This document shows, one piece after another, positions 1 to 7,839 of a stretch of 22,864 bases of DNA. Made by a program: the position numbers and the translations under genes. How positions within the stretch are numbered: position 1 is the stretch's first letter; each line of letters begins with the position of its first letter. The notes under the pieces were generated by a model. The model ran no database searches and had not been told where the DNA came from. It was given only the letters and a program-made list of their open reading frames with translations. Source of the stretch: a virus; the IMG/VR virus record IMGVR_UViG_3300001686_000028, positions 1 to 22,864 of that record. One strand, written 5' to 3'.

Positions 1-1
1 G

Positions 2-601
2 CCAGCTGCCGCAACCGAGCCGCCCGCACTCGACCCGCAGTGGCTCAACCAGCGGCTCGAGCGCTCGAAGCAGGCTGGCGCGAGCGATCTGCTGAAGACG
101 CTCGGTGTCAGCAAAATCGAGGACGCCAAGGCGGCAATCGACGCCGCCAAGGCGGCCGAAGAGTCGAAGAAGACCGCCGAGCAGCGCGCGGCCGAAGCGT
201 TCGGCAAAGCGTCTGCGGCCGAGCAGGCAGCGTCGCGAGCGCAGGCGCTCATTCGTGAGCAGGCCGGTCGCATGATGATGGCGCTCGAGCCGGCCCATCA
301 GAAGATCATCGCCGACTTCGCGGGCGACGACCCGGAGCAACAGCTCCGAGCGATTCAGCACTTTGCCCCAACGTGGGCAAAAGCGGCCGAGCCGATCGCC
401 GCCGCTCCGCCCGTCACCGCTCCGCCCGTGACTACGGCTCCTGTCAATACCGCGCCTCCACCGGGGGCGCCGCCGGGCAACGCGCCCGGCTCACCACCTG
501 ACCACCGCGGCGTCTACACGCAGCTCAAGAACGCCAATCCGTTCAAGGCCGCTGCGTACGGACTTCAGAACTTCAGCGCGGTCCACGTACCGAAAACCTA
601 A
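2..601 (+). CDS. Phage scaffolding protein, 5' end cut by the window edge
   Basis: The reading frame is open from base 2 and ends in TAA at 599-601, giving 199 visible residues without the true start. The first 95 or so residues are a charged, Ala/Glu/Lys-rich helix with strong coiled-coil character, including a DAKAAIDAAKAAEESKK stretch. A Pro-rich linker with repeated APPVT-type units follows at about residues 134-163, then a short C-terminal segment ending in HVPKT. Helical body, proline linker and small basic tail, placed directly before the major capsid gene, are typical of internal scaffolds that guide procapsid assembly and leave or are degraded on maturation. I see no protease triad in the visible part. 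The family assignment rests on composition and position, not on a diagnostic motif. The ATG at 272 is an internal methionine, not the start. Confidence 0.7.
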   Translation, partial: PAAATEPPALDPQWLNQRLERSKQAGASDLLKTLGVSKIEDAKAAIDAAKAAEESKKTAEQRAAEAFGKASAAEQAASRAQALIREQAGRMMMALEPAHQKIIADFAGDDPEQQLRAIQHFAPTWAKAAEPIAAAPPVTAPPVTTAPVNTAPPPGAPPGNAPGSPPDHRGVYTQLKNANPFKAAAYGLQNFSAVHVPKT

Positions 602-606
602 CTCGT

Positions 607-622
607 CTCCGCCAAGTCGGAG
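607..622 (+). other. Small RNA hairpin between scaffold and capsid genes
   Basis: A perfect 5-bp inverted repeat (CTCCG and CGGAG) encloses a 6-base loop just after the scaffold stop and about 25 bases before the capsid start. No T tract follows, so it is unlikely to be a terminator. It could protect or separate the highly expressed capsid message, or be chance in GC-rich DNA. Confidence 0.25.
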
Positions 623-646
623 TGACGACCACACAAGGAACACCGA

Positions 647-1738
647 ATGAGCGTTTACCAACGGGCAGTAATGCCCGAGAACTTCTACGACGTCACTTCC
701 GACCAGCTGCTCGTGCAGCCCGAGCCTCAGTATCCGTTCGCGGAGATGTGGCTGGGCGCAATGAACCTCTCGCTCGATCCCGACGCCAGCATGGGCCTCC
801 CCGGCCGCACGCTGCCGCAAGTGGGCGCGCAGTATTCAGCGGCCGATCGCGGCGCGCTGATGCTCGCGAACCCGATCATGCGCGAACTCATCGCGGCCAA
901 GGTGGACTTCAATGCCACCCCCGGCTCGACCGTCCGTGTGAACCGCCCGGTCTACGCGAACACGACCTACACCGAGGCGAGCCGTCGCATCGTCTCCGGC
1001 ACGAGCATCACGCAGACCCCGATCTCGGTCTCGAGCCAACAGACCAACCTCACGCTGTACTGCTACGGCGGCCCCTACGACTCGGCGAACTCGCGCCCCG
1101 CGCCTTACGGCATCCAGTCGTTCGACGCCAACATGGGCGTCCACAACGCGGCTCAGATCCACGGCACGCAGCTGACGCGTGACTTCCGTCGGTTCATCGA
1201 ACTGGTGAACATCTCGCTGCTCGACCTCGAGTCCAGCGTCACCTATCCGGATGGCATGTCGGCGGCGAACGACGCCACCACGGCCGGCATGTTCCCGCTG
1301 CGGCTGGAGCAGATCACGCGCGTTCATCGCGACGCCAACAACGCGAACCTGCCGACCTTCTCGGACGGCTTCCGCATGCTGGCGCTCACGCCGACGCAGA
1401 TCCAGCAACTCGAGGTCGACCCCGCGTACCAGCGCCTCAGCACGTTCTTCCCCGAATACAACGTGCTCTTCGGCAACACGTACAAGAAGAGCGTCGTCGG
1501 CTTCCACATCTTCGAGGTCAACACCCTCACGACGACCAACAACTCGAGCTCGATCGCGATCCATCAGGGTCACGTAGTCGCGCCCGGCGCGTTGCTCGGC
1601 GGCATGGGCCGACGCCCTCGCGTGATGCCGAACACGAACGACAACTACGGCGAAACCATCCTCGTGATGTGGCTCGCCGACCTGGCGTTCGGCCTCGCCA
1701 ACAACACGTTCTCGATCGGTGTTCGCTCGTCCGCGTAA
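647..1738 (+). CDS. Major capsid protein (HK97-fold type)
   Basis: This 363-residue protein would form the icosahedral shell. It follows the scaffold gene, has the usual length for an HK97-fold coat protein, and has the expected layout: an N-terminal arm (residues 1-60), a helix-rich section (about 165-215), a long mixed domain, and a C-terminal segment with several hydrophobic strands (about 290-363). There is no N-terminal prohead protease or delta domain, which fits the separate scaffold upstream. An AAGGA ribosome binding site at about 636-640 supports the ATG at 647. Codon use is strongly GC3-biased, as expected of a highly expressed late gene. I cannot assign a named coat subfamily by eye; a P22- or N4-like coat is a possible alternative. 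Confidence 0.85.
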   Translation: MSVYQRAVMPENFYDVTSDQLLVQPEPQYPFAEMWLGAMNLSLDPDASMGLPGRTLPQVGAQYSAADRGALMLANPIMRELIAAKVDFNATPGSTVRVNRPVYANTTYTEASRRIVSGTSITQTPISVSSQQTNLTLYCYGGPYDSANSRPAPYGIQSFDANMGVHNAAQIHGTQLTRDFRRFIELVNISLLDLESSVTYPDGMSAANDATTAGMFPLRLEQITRVHRDANNANLPTFSDGFRMLALTPTQIQQLEVDPAYQRLSTFFPEYNVLFGNTYKKSVVGFHIFEVNTLTTTNNSSSIAIHQGHVVAPGALLGGMGRRPRVMPNTNDNYGETILVMWLADLAFGLANNTFSIGVRSSA

Positions 1739-1765
1739 GCGGAACCCGGACCATCGGAGCTCACC

Positions 1766-2185
1766 ATGGCAACCAAGAAATTCAACGTCTCCGGTGCGAC
1801 CGGCACGTTCAACACCATCACGGCGGGCAACGCGGTCGCCGGCAACCCCGTCTACATGGGCAGCGACGTGGCGCGCGCGTCGAACCTGTCGGCGCTCTGT
1901 GTGCTGCTCGCCGAGACCAACACACTGACCCTCACGGTCAAGTGGCAGGTCTCGAACGACAACACGACCTTCTACGACTGCGCCTTCAGCATCGGCAACG
2001 CGGCGGCGACCGTGGTCGGCACGGGCACGGCTGGTGCTGACGCGGCGGTCACGAAGGTGTTCGAGGCGCCGCAAGCGGTCTACGGCTGGAAGTACGCGCG
2101 CGTGGCGTTCGTGGTCGGCGTCGCGACGGGTGCCGCGGCCGACACGTACACCTACGGCTACAGCTACGTGCTCGGCGACATCTGA
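1766..2185 (+). CDS. Small capsid-associated beta-rich protein, possible decoration protein
   Basis: The product is 139 residues, rich in Ala, Gly, Thr and Val with alternating strand-like segments and a YTYGYSYV run near the end. It lacks a signal peptide or membrane segment. It sits 27 bases after the capsid gene with a GGAG site at about 1757-1760 before the ATG. Small beta-rich proteins next to the coat gene are commonly capsid decoration or head-stabilising proteins, and that is the proposed role, from position and composition only. A section near residues 58-70 (VKWQVSNDNTTFYDC) resembles a beta-sandwich strand pair as in Ig-like decorations. No named family is recognised. Confidence 0.55.
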   Translation: MATKKFNVSGATGTFNTITAGNAVAGNPVYMGSDVARASNLSALCVLLAETNTLTLTVKWQVSNDNTTFYDCAFSIGNAAATVVGTGTAGADAAVTKVFEAPQAVYGWKYARVAFVVGVATGAAADTYTYGYSYVLGDI

Positions 2186-2211
2186 CCGCTGCTGAGGGGC
2201 TCGGTGTTTGG

Positions 2212-2808
2212 ATGGCGCTGACGCAGTCAGAGCTGAACCGCTGCAAGGTCGAACTCGGATTCAACCTGATCGGCGTCAATCAGCCCTACATCTCAACATC
2301 GAGCCTGTTCGAGCAGGTGATTCAGCCCTACCTGCTCACGGGCGCTATCACCACGAGTTCGACGGCAGTAACCGAAGCGTCCGAGCCGACGGCCGTCACG
2401 CTCACGCTGGCCGATCCAACGGGGTTCGCCTTGTTCGACCGCGTCGTCGTGGACGTCGATGGCGCGCAAGAGTCGGCCTCGGTGCGGGCCATCTCGGGAG
2501 CGAACGTTACGCTGCTGCTGAGCGGCGAGCACTCGGGCACGTACCCGGTCACCGTCGAGGCAGGCGAGGCGATCGTCCGCGAAATGCTGCGCCGAATCCA
2601 GGACGTCAAGGCGCAGATGGCGCAGACGTTCGGCGAGGGAACGCTGCGCAAGGTTGATGAAATCGAATGGTACCAGTCGCCTGGTACGCTATTCGGCAAT
2701 CTCGGGAACCAACTTGCCTTTTGGCGTGATGAGCTAGCGTCGTCACTCGGTGTCGCCAGCTTGTGGCGTCAGCGCACGTCCGGAAGCCAGCGGCTGTCTG
2801 TATACTGA
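2212..2808 (+). CDS. Head-tail connector-like protein with an altered 3' end
   Basis: The 198-residue product has an N-terminal helix starting MALTQSELNR, a central beta-rich region (about residues 50-115), and a C-terminal helical part (about 120-190). Position after the capsid genes and a helix-strand-helix pattern fit an adaptor or connector protein at the head-tail vertex, but no family is recognised. The start has only a distant purine-rich site (GAGGGG at about 2194). By hand count, A/T at the third codon position is about 17% in codons before 2680 but about 37% in the last 43 codons, so the C-terminus looks compositionally foreign. The stop (2806-2808) lies two bases from the stop of the opposing HNH gene. 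See the findings on a displaced 3' end. Confidence 0.6.
   Translation: MALTQSELNRCKVELGFNLIGVNQPYISTSSLFEQVIQPYLLTGAITTSSTAVTEASEPTAVTLTLADPTGFALFDRVVVDVDGAQESASVRAISGANVTLLLSGEHSGTYPVTVEAGEAIVREMLRRIQDVKAQMAQTFGEGTLRKVDEIEWYQSPGTLFGNLGNQLAFWRDELASSLGVASLWRQRTSGSQRLSVY
2670..2687. repeat. Short perfect inverted repeat GTACCAG/CTGGTAC
   Basis: Seven-base arms flank a four-base TCGC centre inside the connector-like gene, exactly where its codon composition changes. It could be a remnant of an endonuclease target or insertion junction, or simply chance. Confidence 0.3.
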
Positions 2809-2810
2809 CG

Positions 2811-3437
2811 CTAGACGCGCCAGTGCGCCCGTCGGACGATCTGCGAAATCGCCGGCTGGGAGACGCCGAAAGCCTTCGCTAGCGAGATCTGAATCTCACC
2901 GCCCGCATAGCGATCGCGTATTTCCTGAACTTGCTCAACTGTCAGCTTTGCGTGCCTGTTCCGTTCGCCGCGAGCCGGAACGCGACGCCCCTTCGCGTAC
3001 ATGTCGTCCATGTTGTCTTGGTGTGTGCCCAGAAATAAATGAGCGGGATTTACGCACGGCGGGTTGTCGCACCTATGCAGAACGTGCAGCTGACCTGGCG
3101 CGCCGTGCGCCAGCTCCCACGAGACACGATGGGCCAATTGGCCGCGACGGGGGCCGAATTTGAAGCTCCCGTAACCGAGCGCGTTACGCCCTGCTGTCCA
3201 AATCCAACATGGCCCCAGCTCGGGGCAGTGCTGCGAAGTCGGGCCTAGTCTGTCCACCTTCCGCCAAAACAACTCGGACGGATCGCGCGGGCCGCGCGAG
3301 AGCCGGACCGCGCGCATGTGGCGAGCCGCCGCAAGTTGCTTGCACGCATTCGAGCAAAACATCCGGTTTGGCGGCCTGCTAGCGGAGCACTCGGGGCAGA
3401 GCGGCTGTGTCACCGAGACAATATAAGCACACGTCAT
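2811..3437 (-). CDS. HNH homing endonuclease with N-terminal zinc motif and C-terminal HTH
   Basis: The 208-residue product is a free-standing HNH_3-type endonuclease. Residues 14-32 hold a CxxC...CxxxC zinc-binding motif (Cys14, 17, 28, 32). The nuclease core shows AHR at 102-104, then HRCDNPPCVNPAHL at 121-134, followed by GTHQDN (137-142), the usual His-Asn-His and Cys layout of this family. Residues 165-204 form a helix-turn-helix with the sequence SLAKAFGVSQPAIS, likely for target recognition. It would nick or cut DNA at alleles lacking the gene and spread it by repair. It is oriented against the late operon. Third-position A/T is about 28%, higher than the neighbouring gene body. ATG at 3437 has a weak ribosome binding site; a nearby GTG start is possible. 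All catalytic residues look intact. Confidence 0.9.
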   Translation of the reverse strand: MTCAYIVSVTQPLCPECSASRPPNRMFCSNACKQLAAARHMRAVRLSRGPRDPSELFWRKVDRLGPTSQHCPELGPCWIWTAGRNALGYGSFKFGPRRGQLAHRVSWELAHGAPGQLHVLHRCDNPPCVNPAHLFLGTHQDNMDDMYAKGRRVPARGERNRHAKLTVEQVQEIRDRYAGGEIQISLAKAFGVSQPAISQIVRRAHWRV

Positions 3438-3516
3438 TCTGATTCAAGTGGTCACTTACGCGGATTTCACCAAACCCGATCTCGCCCCGATCTCCTCCCT
3501 CCTCTCGGTCTACTGA
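3427..3516 (+). pseudogene. Displaced C-terminal coding fragment (remnant ending LSVY-stop)
   Basis: This frame is open from 3427 to a TGA at 3514-3516 and reads as plausible protein with GC-biased third positions, for example YADFTKPDLAPISSLLSVY. Its stop overlaps the next start as TGATG, the same coupling used throughout this operon. The connector-like gene on the other side of the HNH gene also ends in LSVY-stop. The simplest reading is that this is the original 3' end of the upstream gene, separated from it by the HNH insertion. A tiny independent gene starting at GTG 3448 is the alternative. It overlaps the first bases of the HNH gene. Confidence 0.45.
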
Positions 3517-3974
3517 TGAACGCGGGCGAGCGAAACCGCGACCGCTTTCGAGCGATCGCCTATCGGGCTCGCGCGATTGCGGGCGAGCGGTACGGCCTCC
3601 GCACCCACATCATCTCCCGCGTAGTCCGCTACGCCGACTCCCCTCGCGACGACGTTTCCGAAAAGGAGACGCCGATCGTCGAAGCGAACGGCCAGCCCCC
3701 GAAGATCCGCTGGCTGAACGGCCAAGAGCTGACGATCGGTCAACTCAACCCGGGCACTGCAGAGGTCGGCCCCATTACGCCGGCATTCAGCGGCGGCGGG
3801 ACCGCCCTCACGCTGCTGAGCGGCGACGACCTCTCCCCCGGCGACAAGCTCTACTTCCGCATCACGGGTCCCCATCACCCGAATGGCGCGCTCTACCGGC
3901 GCCTCAATCAGATGGACGAGAAGGCGCTGCACTACACGATGCAGCTGGCTCCCGTCGAGCAAGAGGGCACATGA
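3516..3974 (+). CDS. Unassigned neck/head-completion-region protein, 152 aa
   Basis: The protein starts MNAGERNRDRFRAIAYRAR, a basic helical N-terminus, then continues as a beta-rich body containing GQPPKIRWLNGQEL and SGDDLSPGDKLYFRITGPHH. It has no membrane segment or signal. I chose ATG 3516 because it overlaps the stop of the preceding coding fragment as TGATG and because codon use upstream in this frame is poor. There is no Shine-Dalgarno sequence, so translation probably relied on coupling. Its stop overlaps the next start (ATGA). Position between capsid and sheath suggests a head-tail joining role, but no family is recognised. Confidence 0.6.
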   Translation: MNAGERNRDRFRAIAYRARAIAGERYGLRTHIISRVVRYADSPRDDVSEKETPIVEANGQPPKIRWLNGQELTIGQLNPGTAEVGPITPAFSGGGTALTLLSGDDLSPGDKLYFRITGPHHPNGALYRRLNQMDEKALHYTMQLAPVEQEGT

Positions 3975-4714
3975 CCGCCGCCGCCTCGCTCTACCGCAAG
4001 TTCGGCGCCCTCTCCCTCCCGCTCGACTCAAGCGATCCCGCTACTGACCTCGCGTCGCTCGACCCCGCGCGCGACATCCTGCTCGACCTGTTCGCCGCTG
4101 CCATCACGGCAGAGCTCGGCGGAGTTTGGCCGCTTGCGGTCTCGGGTTCAGCCCTCTCCGACTCCTCGCCGGTCGCGCAAAAGCTTCCGTCGATGCCGAC
4201 GCCTGAGGCGCTGGCCGAGATGAAGACGGGGTGGCCGCTGCTCTGCGTTTCCCGCGCAACAAGTGGCCAATCCGGATTCTCCGACTTCACGCTCGAGATG
4301 AGGCAACTCGTCCAACGCTGGGACATCGACTACATCCTCTGCCCGCTGACGCTCGGCAACCTGCTCCGCGTGCAGGACGTGCTCCCGACCGTCGGCAAGA
4401 CGTTCGAGATGGTGATCGAGAAGGGTGGCCACGCCGCCTACCGCTCGGTCCAGGTCGGAAACTCGTTCCTCACGGCCAACGCACTCGGCTCGGGTGAGAA
4501 CTGCTGCAACTTCTGGCGCTGCGAAGTGAAGGACATGGCGCTCGGGCCCGCCTCCTTCTCGTCGAAGGACCCCAAGTATTACGCCTGCGGGCTCACGCTC
4601 GAGACGGTCGAGATCGTCACTGAGCTCGACGGCGAGTCGGTGCCGCTCGACGGGGTGACAGGAACGTTCGGTCTCACGCAGAGCGGCGACCCGTCAATCA
4701 TCGTCCGCGGCTGA
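3971..4714 (+). CDS. Unassigned neck or tail-terminator-region protein, 247 aa
   Basis: The product has a helical N-terminal third (for example ARDILLDLFAAAITAEL at about residues 34-50), a middle with mixed helices, and a beta-rich C-terminal half with several Cys (CCNFWRCEV near 177-185). Start ATG overlaps the preceding stop as ATGA. It lies where Mu-like phages carry tail-terminator or neck genes, and its length and mixed fold are compatible with that role. This is inferred from gene order; I see no diagnostic motif. Confidence 0.55.
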   Translation: MTAAASLYRKFGALSLPLDSSDPATDLASLDPARDILLDLFAAAITAELGGVWPLAVSGSALSDSSPVAQKLPSMPTPEALAEMKTGWPLLCVSRATSGQSGFSDFTLEMRQLVQRWDIDYILCPLTLGNLLRVQDVLPTVGKTFEMVIEKGGHAAYRSVQVGNSFLTANALGSGENCCNFWRCEVKDMALGPASFSSKDPKYYACGLTLETVEIVTELDGESVPLDGVTGTFGLTQSGDPSIIVRG

Positions 4715-4717
4715 CCC

Positions 4718-5176
4718 ATGGCCTTCGAGATCACGAATCTCGCTGAGCTCGAGCGCCAGCACGATCGCTTCCTCGCCGAGAACGAGCGCGCCATTGCGGA
4801 TGCGCTTGATCTCGCTGGGCGCCACGGCGTCGAACACGTTCAGCAGCATCCCGAGTTCAAGCCGCACACGGGCGCGCTACAGAAGGCGACGAGCTACCGC
4901 ATCGTTCGCATGAGCAACGGCCGAGTGCTGAAGCTCGACAACTCGAGCAAGCATGCCGACGCGACCGACACGGGCGCGAAGCCTCACGTCATCCTACCGA
5001 GGCGCGGCCGATTCCTTCGCTTCATTGGTCGTGACGGTCGCACGGTGTTCACCCGCCGCGTGAATCACCCGGGCAACAAGCCCTACAAGTTCATGTTCTT
5101 CGCGACCGACGCGGCTGACCGCGCGTTCCGACAGGACATGAGCCGCCGAATGAGCGACCTCGCGTCGCGGTTCTAA
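4718..5176 (+). CDS. Head-tail completion protein, HK97 gp10-like / Mu gpG-like
   Basis: The 152-residue product begins with a long helix (residues 5-40), followed by HTGALQKATSYRIV (about 49-62), then a basic beta region and a C-terminal helix with AADRAFRQDMSRRMSDL. The helix, TGALQKAT-type segment, strands and C-terminal helix containing the late Phe/Arg residues is the familiar pattern of HK97 gp10 family and virion-morphogenesis proteins, which act at the neck or tail-tube end. It starts three bases after the previous stop. Assignment is by pattern and position. Confidence 0.6.
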   Translation: MAFEITNLAELERQHDRFLAENERAIADALDLAGRHGVEHVQQHPEFKPHTGALQKATSYRIVRMSNGRVLKLDNSSKHADATDTGAKPHVILPRRGRFLRFIGRDGRTVFTRRVNHPGNKPYKFMFFATDAADRAFRQDMSRRMSDLASRF

Positions 5177-5284
5177 CAGCAACTCTCGGGCGCCTTCGGG
5201 CGTCTCAGCCGCCGCGCCGTCCGGCGGGCACCACGTCGTCCCTACCCGACGCTGGGCCCAAGACGGCAACTCCACGGAGCCTCA

Positions 5285-5638
5285 ATGGGTCTCAAGTTCT
5301 ATCCGCGCCCCGGCCATTTGGTCACGTTCGCGAGCGGCCACGCAATTGGCCAGCTCTCCAGGTTCGTCGGTCGCACGCTTGCGACTTCTGACCGCAAAGG
5401 CGTCGCTGGCGCGTATGCGGCCGACGCCGAGCCCGTCGAAGTGCCCACCGATGGCCCCGACGCCGCTCACCTGATTCGCCAAACGCAGAAGGGCGGCCTC
5501 TGGGCTGCCGATGCGGCGACCGCCGCCGCGTGTGGCGTCGAGTTCGTCGCGCTCGAGAAAGACGCAGACGGCGAGTGGATGCCGGCGCCGAAGAGCGCCC
5601 CCGCTCCCGAAAAACCCAAGCCGAAAGCCGAGGTCTGA
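5285..5638 (+). CDS. DUF2635-like small protein preceding the sheath
   Basis: In Mu-like phages a small DUF2635 protein (Mu gp38) lies immediately before the sheath gene, as here. The 117-residue product has an N-terminal PRPGHLV segment, a region around GLWAADAATAAACGVEF (about residues 71-87), and a Pro/Lys-rich tail. It is longer than typical DUF2635 proteins of about 50-80 residues. GGAG at 5276-5279 gives a good ribosome binding site. The function of the family is not well defined; a sheath-assembly accessory role is plausible. Confidence 0.5.
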   Translation: MGLKFYPRPGHLVTFASGHAIGQLSRFVGRTLATSDRKGVAGAYAADAEPVEVPTDGPDAAHLIRQTQKGGLWAADAATAAACGVEFVALEKDADGEWMPAPKSAPAPEKPKPKAEV

Positions 5639-5641
5639 TAG

Positions 5642-7195
5642 ATGGCACTTCAACCGATCCTCGGCTATCCGAGCGACTACCGGGCCCCCTTCACTGCCGT
5701 TCAGATCGACTTTGCCCAAGGGCCGAGCACGTCGAGCGGTCCAGGTCGAAGCCCGATCTACATCGGGCCGAAGACGAGCGCTGGCTCCTGGACGGTCGGC
5801 ACCGTCTACAAGGTCTCGCGCGAACAAGACGTGATCGACGGCGCTGGCGCGGGCTCGTTCCTGCACCGGATGCTCCGCATGCATCTGCTCGTGGACAAGG
5901 GCGCGACGCTCTACGCCATGTGCTACGCGGCATCGAGCGGCGGTGGCATCGCGACGGCGACCGGCACCATCACGATCAGCGGCAGCCCGACCGCGACCGG
6001 CAACGTCACGACGACCGTTTGCGGCGAGGACATCACCACGTCCTTCAGCACGACGGACACGCCGTCGACGATTGCGGCGAACCTCTCGGCGCAGATCAAC
6101 GCGAAGACGTTTCTCCCCCTCACGTCCTCGCCCTCCGCGGGCGTCATCACGCTCACGGCGAAGATCGCGGGCGCGTCGTCGGGTGACGGCACGGTTCCGG
6201 TCCTCCGCTTCCGCTCGAGCCCCGACCCCGGCAAGGGCATCACCGTCGTCACCTCGGGCGCGGCGCTCGGCATCTCGACCGGTGTCTCGGGCGCGGACGG
6301 CGCAACGACCGAGGTCGCCAACCTCACGAGCGCGCTCGCCGGTATCACGAACAGCCGCTACTACTACATGGGGTTCTCCCTGTGGTCGAGCGCGGCCGCG
6401 ACCGTGATTCGGACCCACGTGCTCAACAAGAGCACACCGAACCCGGGCCTCCGCTGCCGTGCCTTCATGGGCTACCCGGGCGCCGAGACTGCGCTCACGA
6501 CGATCGCGAACGCCAACAACTACGAGCGCCTCCACTTCGTCAATCAGGAGAACTCCGACCACGACGCGGCGGAGCTCTGCGCGCAGGTACTGGCGATCCA
6601 CCGCAAGATGGAAAGCATCCCGGCGGGCTTCGTCCCGGACAACTACCGCGGCCCCGACTGGCTCATTCGGCCCGTCTACGACAACAACGACGTTCCGACG
6701 CAGACCGAGGTCAACACCGCGGTCACGAACGGGATCTGCATCATCTCGAGCGACCCAAGCGGTTCGTTCCTGGTGATGAGCGTGAACTCGCGCAGCAAGG
6801 ATGCGACCGGCTCGCTGAACGACTTCCGCGCGACCGAGACACACCGCGTGTCGTTCATGGACTCGTTCGCGGACACGTGGCTCGCGCGCCATCAGGTGAC
6901 CTACTTCGGATTCAAGCTGAAGCCCGATGCCGTGCTCGCGGATGGCACGGTGGATGTGAATCAGAAGCTGCCGCCGAAGACCGTCACGCCGAGCCGCTAC
7001 ATCCCGTTCGTCGCGAAGATCATCGACGAGTTCGAGGAAGCCGGCATGTTCCAGAACGCCACCGACTGGAAGGCGTCGCTCCGCGCGAACATCGACCCGC
7101 TCAACAACGGGCGACTCGAACTCGGCGACTCGGGCAGGACGATCGATATTCTGCATCAAACGAGCCTAAGGCTCGCGGAAGTATCCCCGGGTTGA
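5642..7195 (+). CDS. Contractile tail sheath protein (Mu gpL-like)
   Basis: The 517-residue product is the expected size for a sheath subunit, which polymerises around the tube and contracts to drive it through the envelope. Residues 1-95 form an N-terminal domain with SSGPGRSPIYIGPK. Residues about 95-200 are a Thr/Ser/Ala-rich beta insertion typical of surface-exposed variable sheath domains. The C-terminal half contains the conserved-looking GFVPDNYRGPDWLIRPVYDN region (about 330-350), the TETHRVSFMDSFADTW segment, and a terminal helix-strand ending in RLAEVSPG. The tube gene follows directly, as expected. GAGG at about 5629-5632 precedes the ATG. Confidence 0.88.
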   Translation: MALQPILGYPSDYRAPFTAVQIDFAQGPSTSSGPGRSPIYIGPKTSAGSWTVGTVYKVSREQDVIDGAGAGSFLHRMLRMHLLVDKGATLYAMCYAASSGGGIATATGTITISGSPTATGNVTTTVCGEDITTSFSTTDTPSTIAANLSAQINAKTFLPLTSSPSAGVITLTAKIAGASSGDGTVPVLRFRSSPDPGKGITVVTSGAALGISTGVSGADGATTEVANLTSALAGITNSRYYYMGFSLWSSAAATVIRTHVLNKSTPNPGLRCRAFMGYPGAETALTTIANANNYERLHFVNQENSDHDAAELCAQVLAIHRKMESIPAGFVPDNYRGPDWLIRPVYDNNDVPTQTEVNTAVTNGICIISSDPSGSFLVMSVNSRSKDATGSLNDFRATETHRVSFMDSFADTWLARHQVTYFGFKLKPDAVLADGTVDVNQKLPPKTVTPSRYIPFVAKIIDEFEEAGMFQNATDWKASLRANIDPLNNGRLELGDSGRTIDILHQTSLRLAEVSPG

Positions 7196-7276
7196 AATTC
7201 GTAATGAATCCGCGCGTTTACGCTTAGCAGCGAACCGAACGCGCCCCCGCGGCTTTCCCGCCGCCGAAGGACATCA

Positions 7277-7645
7277 ATGGCACTCTTTCAAGGCCTACGG
7301 CTGCGCCTCATCATCAATGGGGTTCAGCAGATCACTCAGACCGAGATTTCGGCTGACTTCGACTCGAACAACCAGCCACTCGAAACGCTCGAGGGACTCG
7401 TCGGTTTCACGCCAGGCGCCAAGCGCGTCACGATTACTGGCACGCAGGTAGTCCCGGTCGGTGGCCTCGAGTTCGACTTCGTTGCCAAGAGCGACGATCA
7501 GTCGGTGAACAGCATTCAAATCCCGATCGGCTCGAAGTCGTACATCGGCGACGGCGTGTTCAGCAAAGTCACGGTCAGCCAGGCGACGGGCAAGGCCACG
7601 GAAGCGAACTTCACGTGGGTCGGGTTGATGACGCCTCTGAAATAG
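7277..7645 (+). CDS. Tail tube protein (Mu gpM-like)
   Basis: At 122 residues and located directly after the sheath, this is the tube subunit that stacks into the inner conduit. The sequence begins MALFQGLRLRLIINGVQQI and is a compact beta-barrel-like protein with repeated strands (VTITGTQVVPVGGLEFDFVAK, broken by turns) and a final hydrophobic strand. Myophage tube proteins of this family are about 115-120 residues with this strand-rich, small design. AAGGA before the ATG gives good translation initiation. A 194-base gap follows before the next gene, larger than elsewhere in the operon. Confidence 0.82.
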   Translation: MALFQGLRLRLIINGVQQITQTEISADFDSNNQPLETLEGLVGFTPGAKRVTITGTQVVPVGGLEFDFVAKSDDQSVNSIQIPIGSKSYIGDGVFSKVTVSQATGKATEANFTWVGLMTPLK

Positions 7646-7839
7646 GCGTATTCATATGGTCGAGTTTATGATGGCGCAGTACATCTAGTTCACCAACACA
7701 GATCCCACGTTTGCGCGGCACCACGCCGCAACAAAATGGCGCGTCGAATGGCTGCCTCTTCGGAGTTAGGCGGCGCGCAGCGATTTTATCTACGCCTCCC
7801 GCAGCCCTAGCGCTGCCCGAGGCGTTTTGCGTTTTTCTG
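7646..7839 (+). other. Intergenic gap between tube and chaperone genes, with tiny leader-like ORF
   Basis: This is one of the larger gaps in an otherwise overlapping operon. It holds a possible 10-codon ORF (7656-7688, MVEFMMAQYI) with a weak AGG upstream, a short inverted repeat (GCGGC at 7715-7719 with GCCGC at 7725-7729), and the terminator-like hairpin listed separately. I see no promoter that I trust. Confidence 0.4.
7792..7836 (+). terminator. Terminator-like hairpin with T tract just before the chaperone start
   Basis: Bases 7792-7798 pair with 7819-7825 (ACGCCTC with GAGGCGT), then a symmetric CC/CC internal loop, then GCAGC (7801-7805) pairs with GCTGC (7812-7816) around a 6-base loop. 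A TTTTGCGTTTTT tract follows. This is the architecture of an intrinsic terminator or attenuator. Unusually, the next start codon (7840) lies three bases after the T tract, leaving no room for a Shine-Dalgarno sequence. It may reduce transcription and translation of the chaperone and tape measure relative to the tube, which are needed in far fewer copies. Confidence 0.55.

Noticed and set aside
836-2074. A 412-residue minus-strand frame opposite the capsid and following gene
   Set aside because: It spans two well-supported plus-strand genes and has shadow-like Arg/Val/Glu composition.
3318-3515. N-terminal extension of the neck protein to ATG 3318
   Set aside because: It overlaps the HNH gene on the other strand and reads as Arg/His/Ser-rich shadow; ATG 3516 with TGATG coupling is better.
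5282-7159. A 625-residue open frame on the minus strand opposite the sheath gene
   Set aside because: It is Arg/Asp/Val-rich without recognisable domains and mirrors a strongly supported sheath gene; long antisense frames are expected in high-GC DNA.
7711-7839. Upstream extension of the chaperone from a TTG at 7711
   Set aside because: The extension would run through the terminator-like hairpin, has poor codon use and no ribosome binding site.
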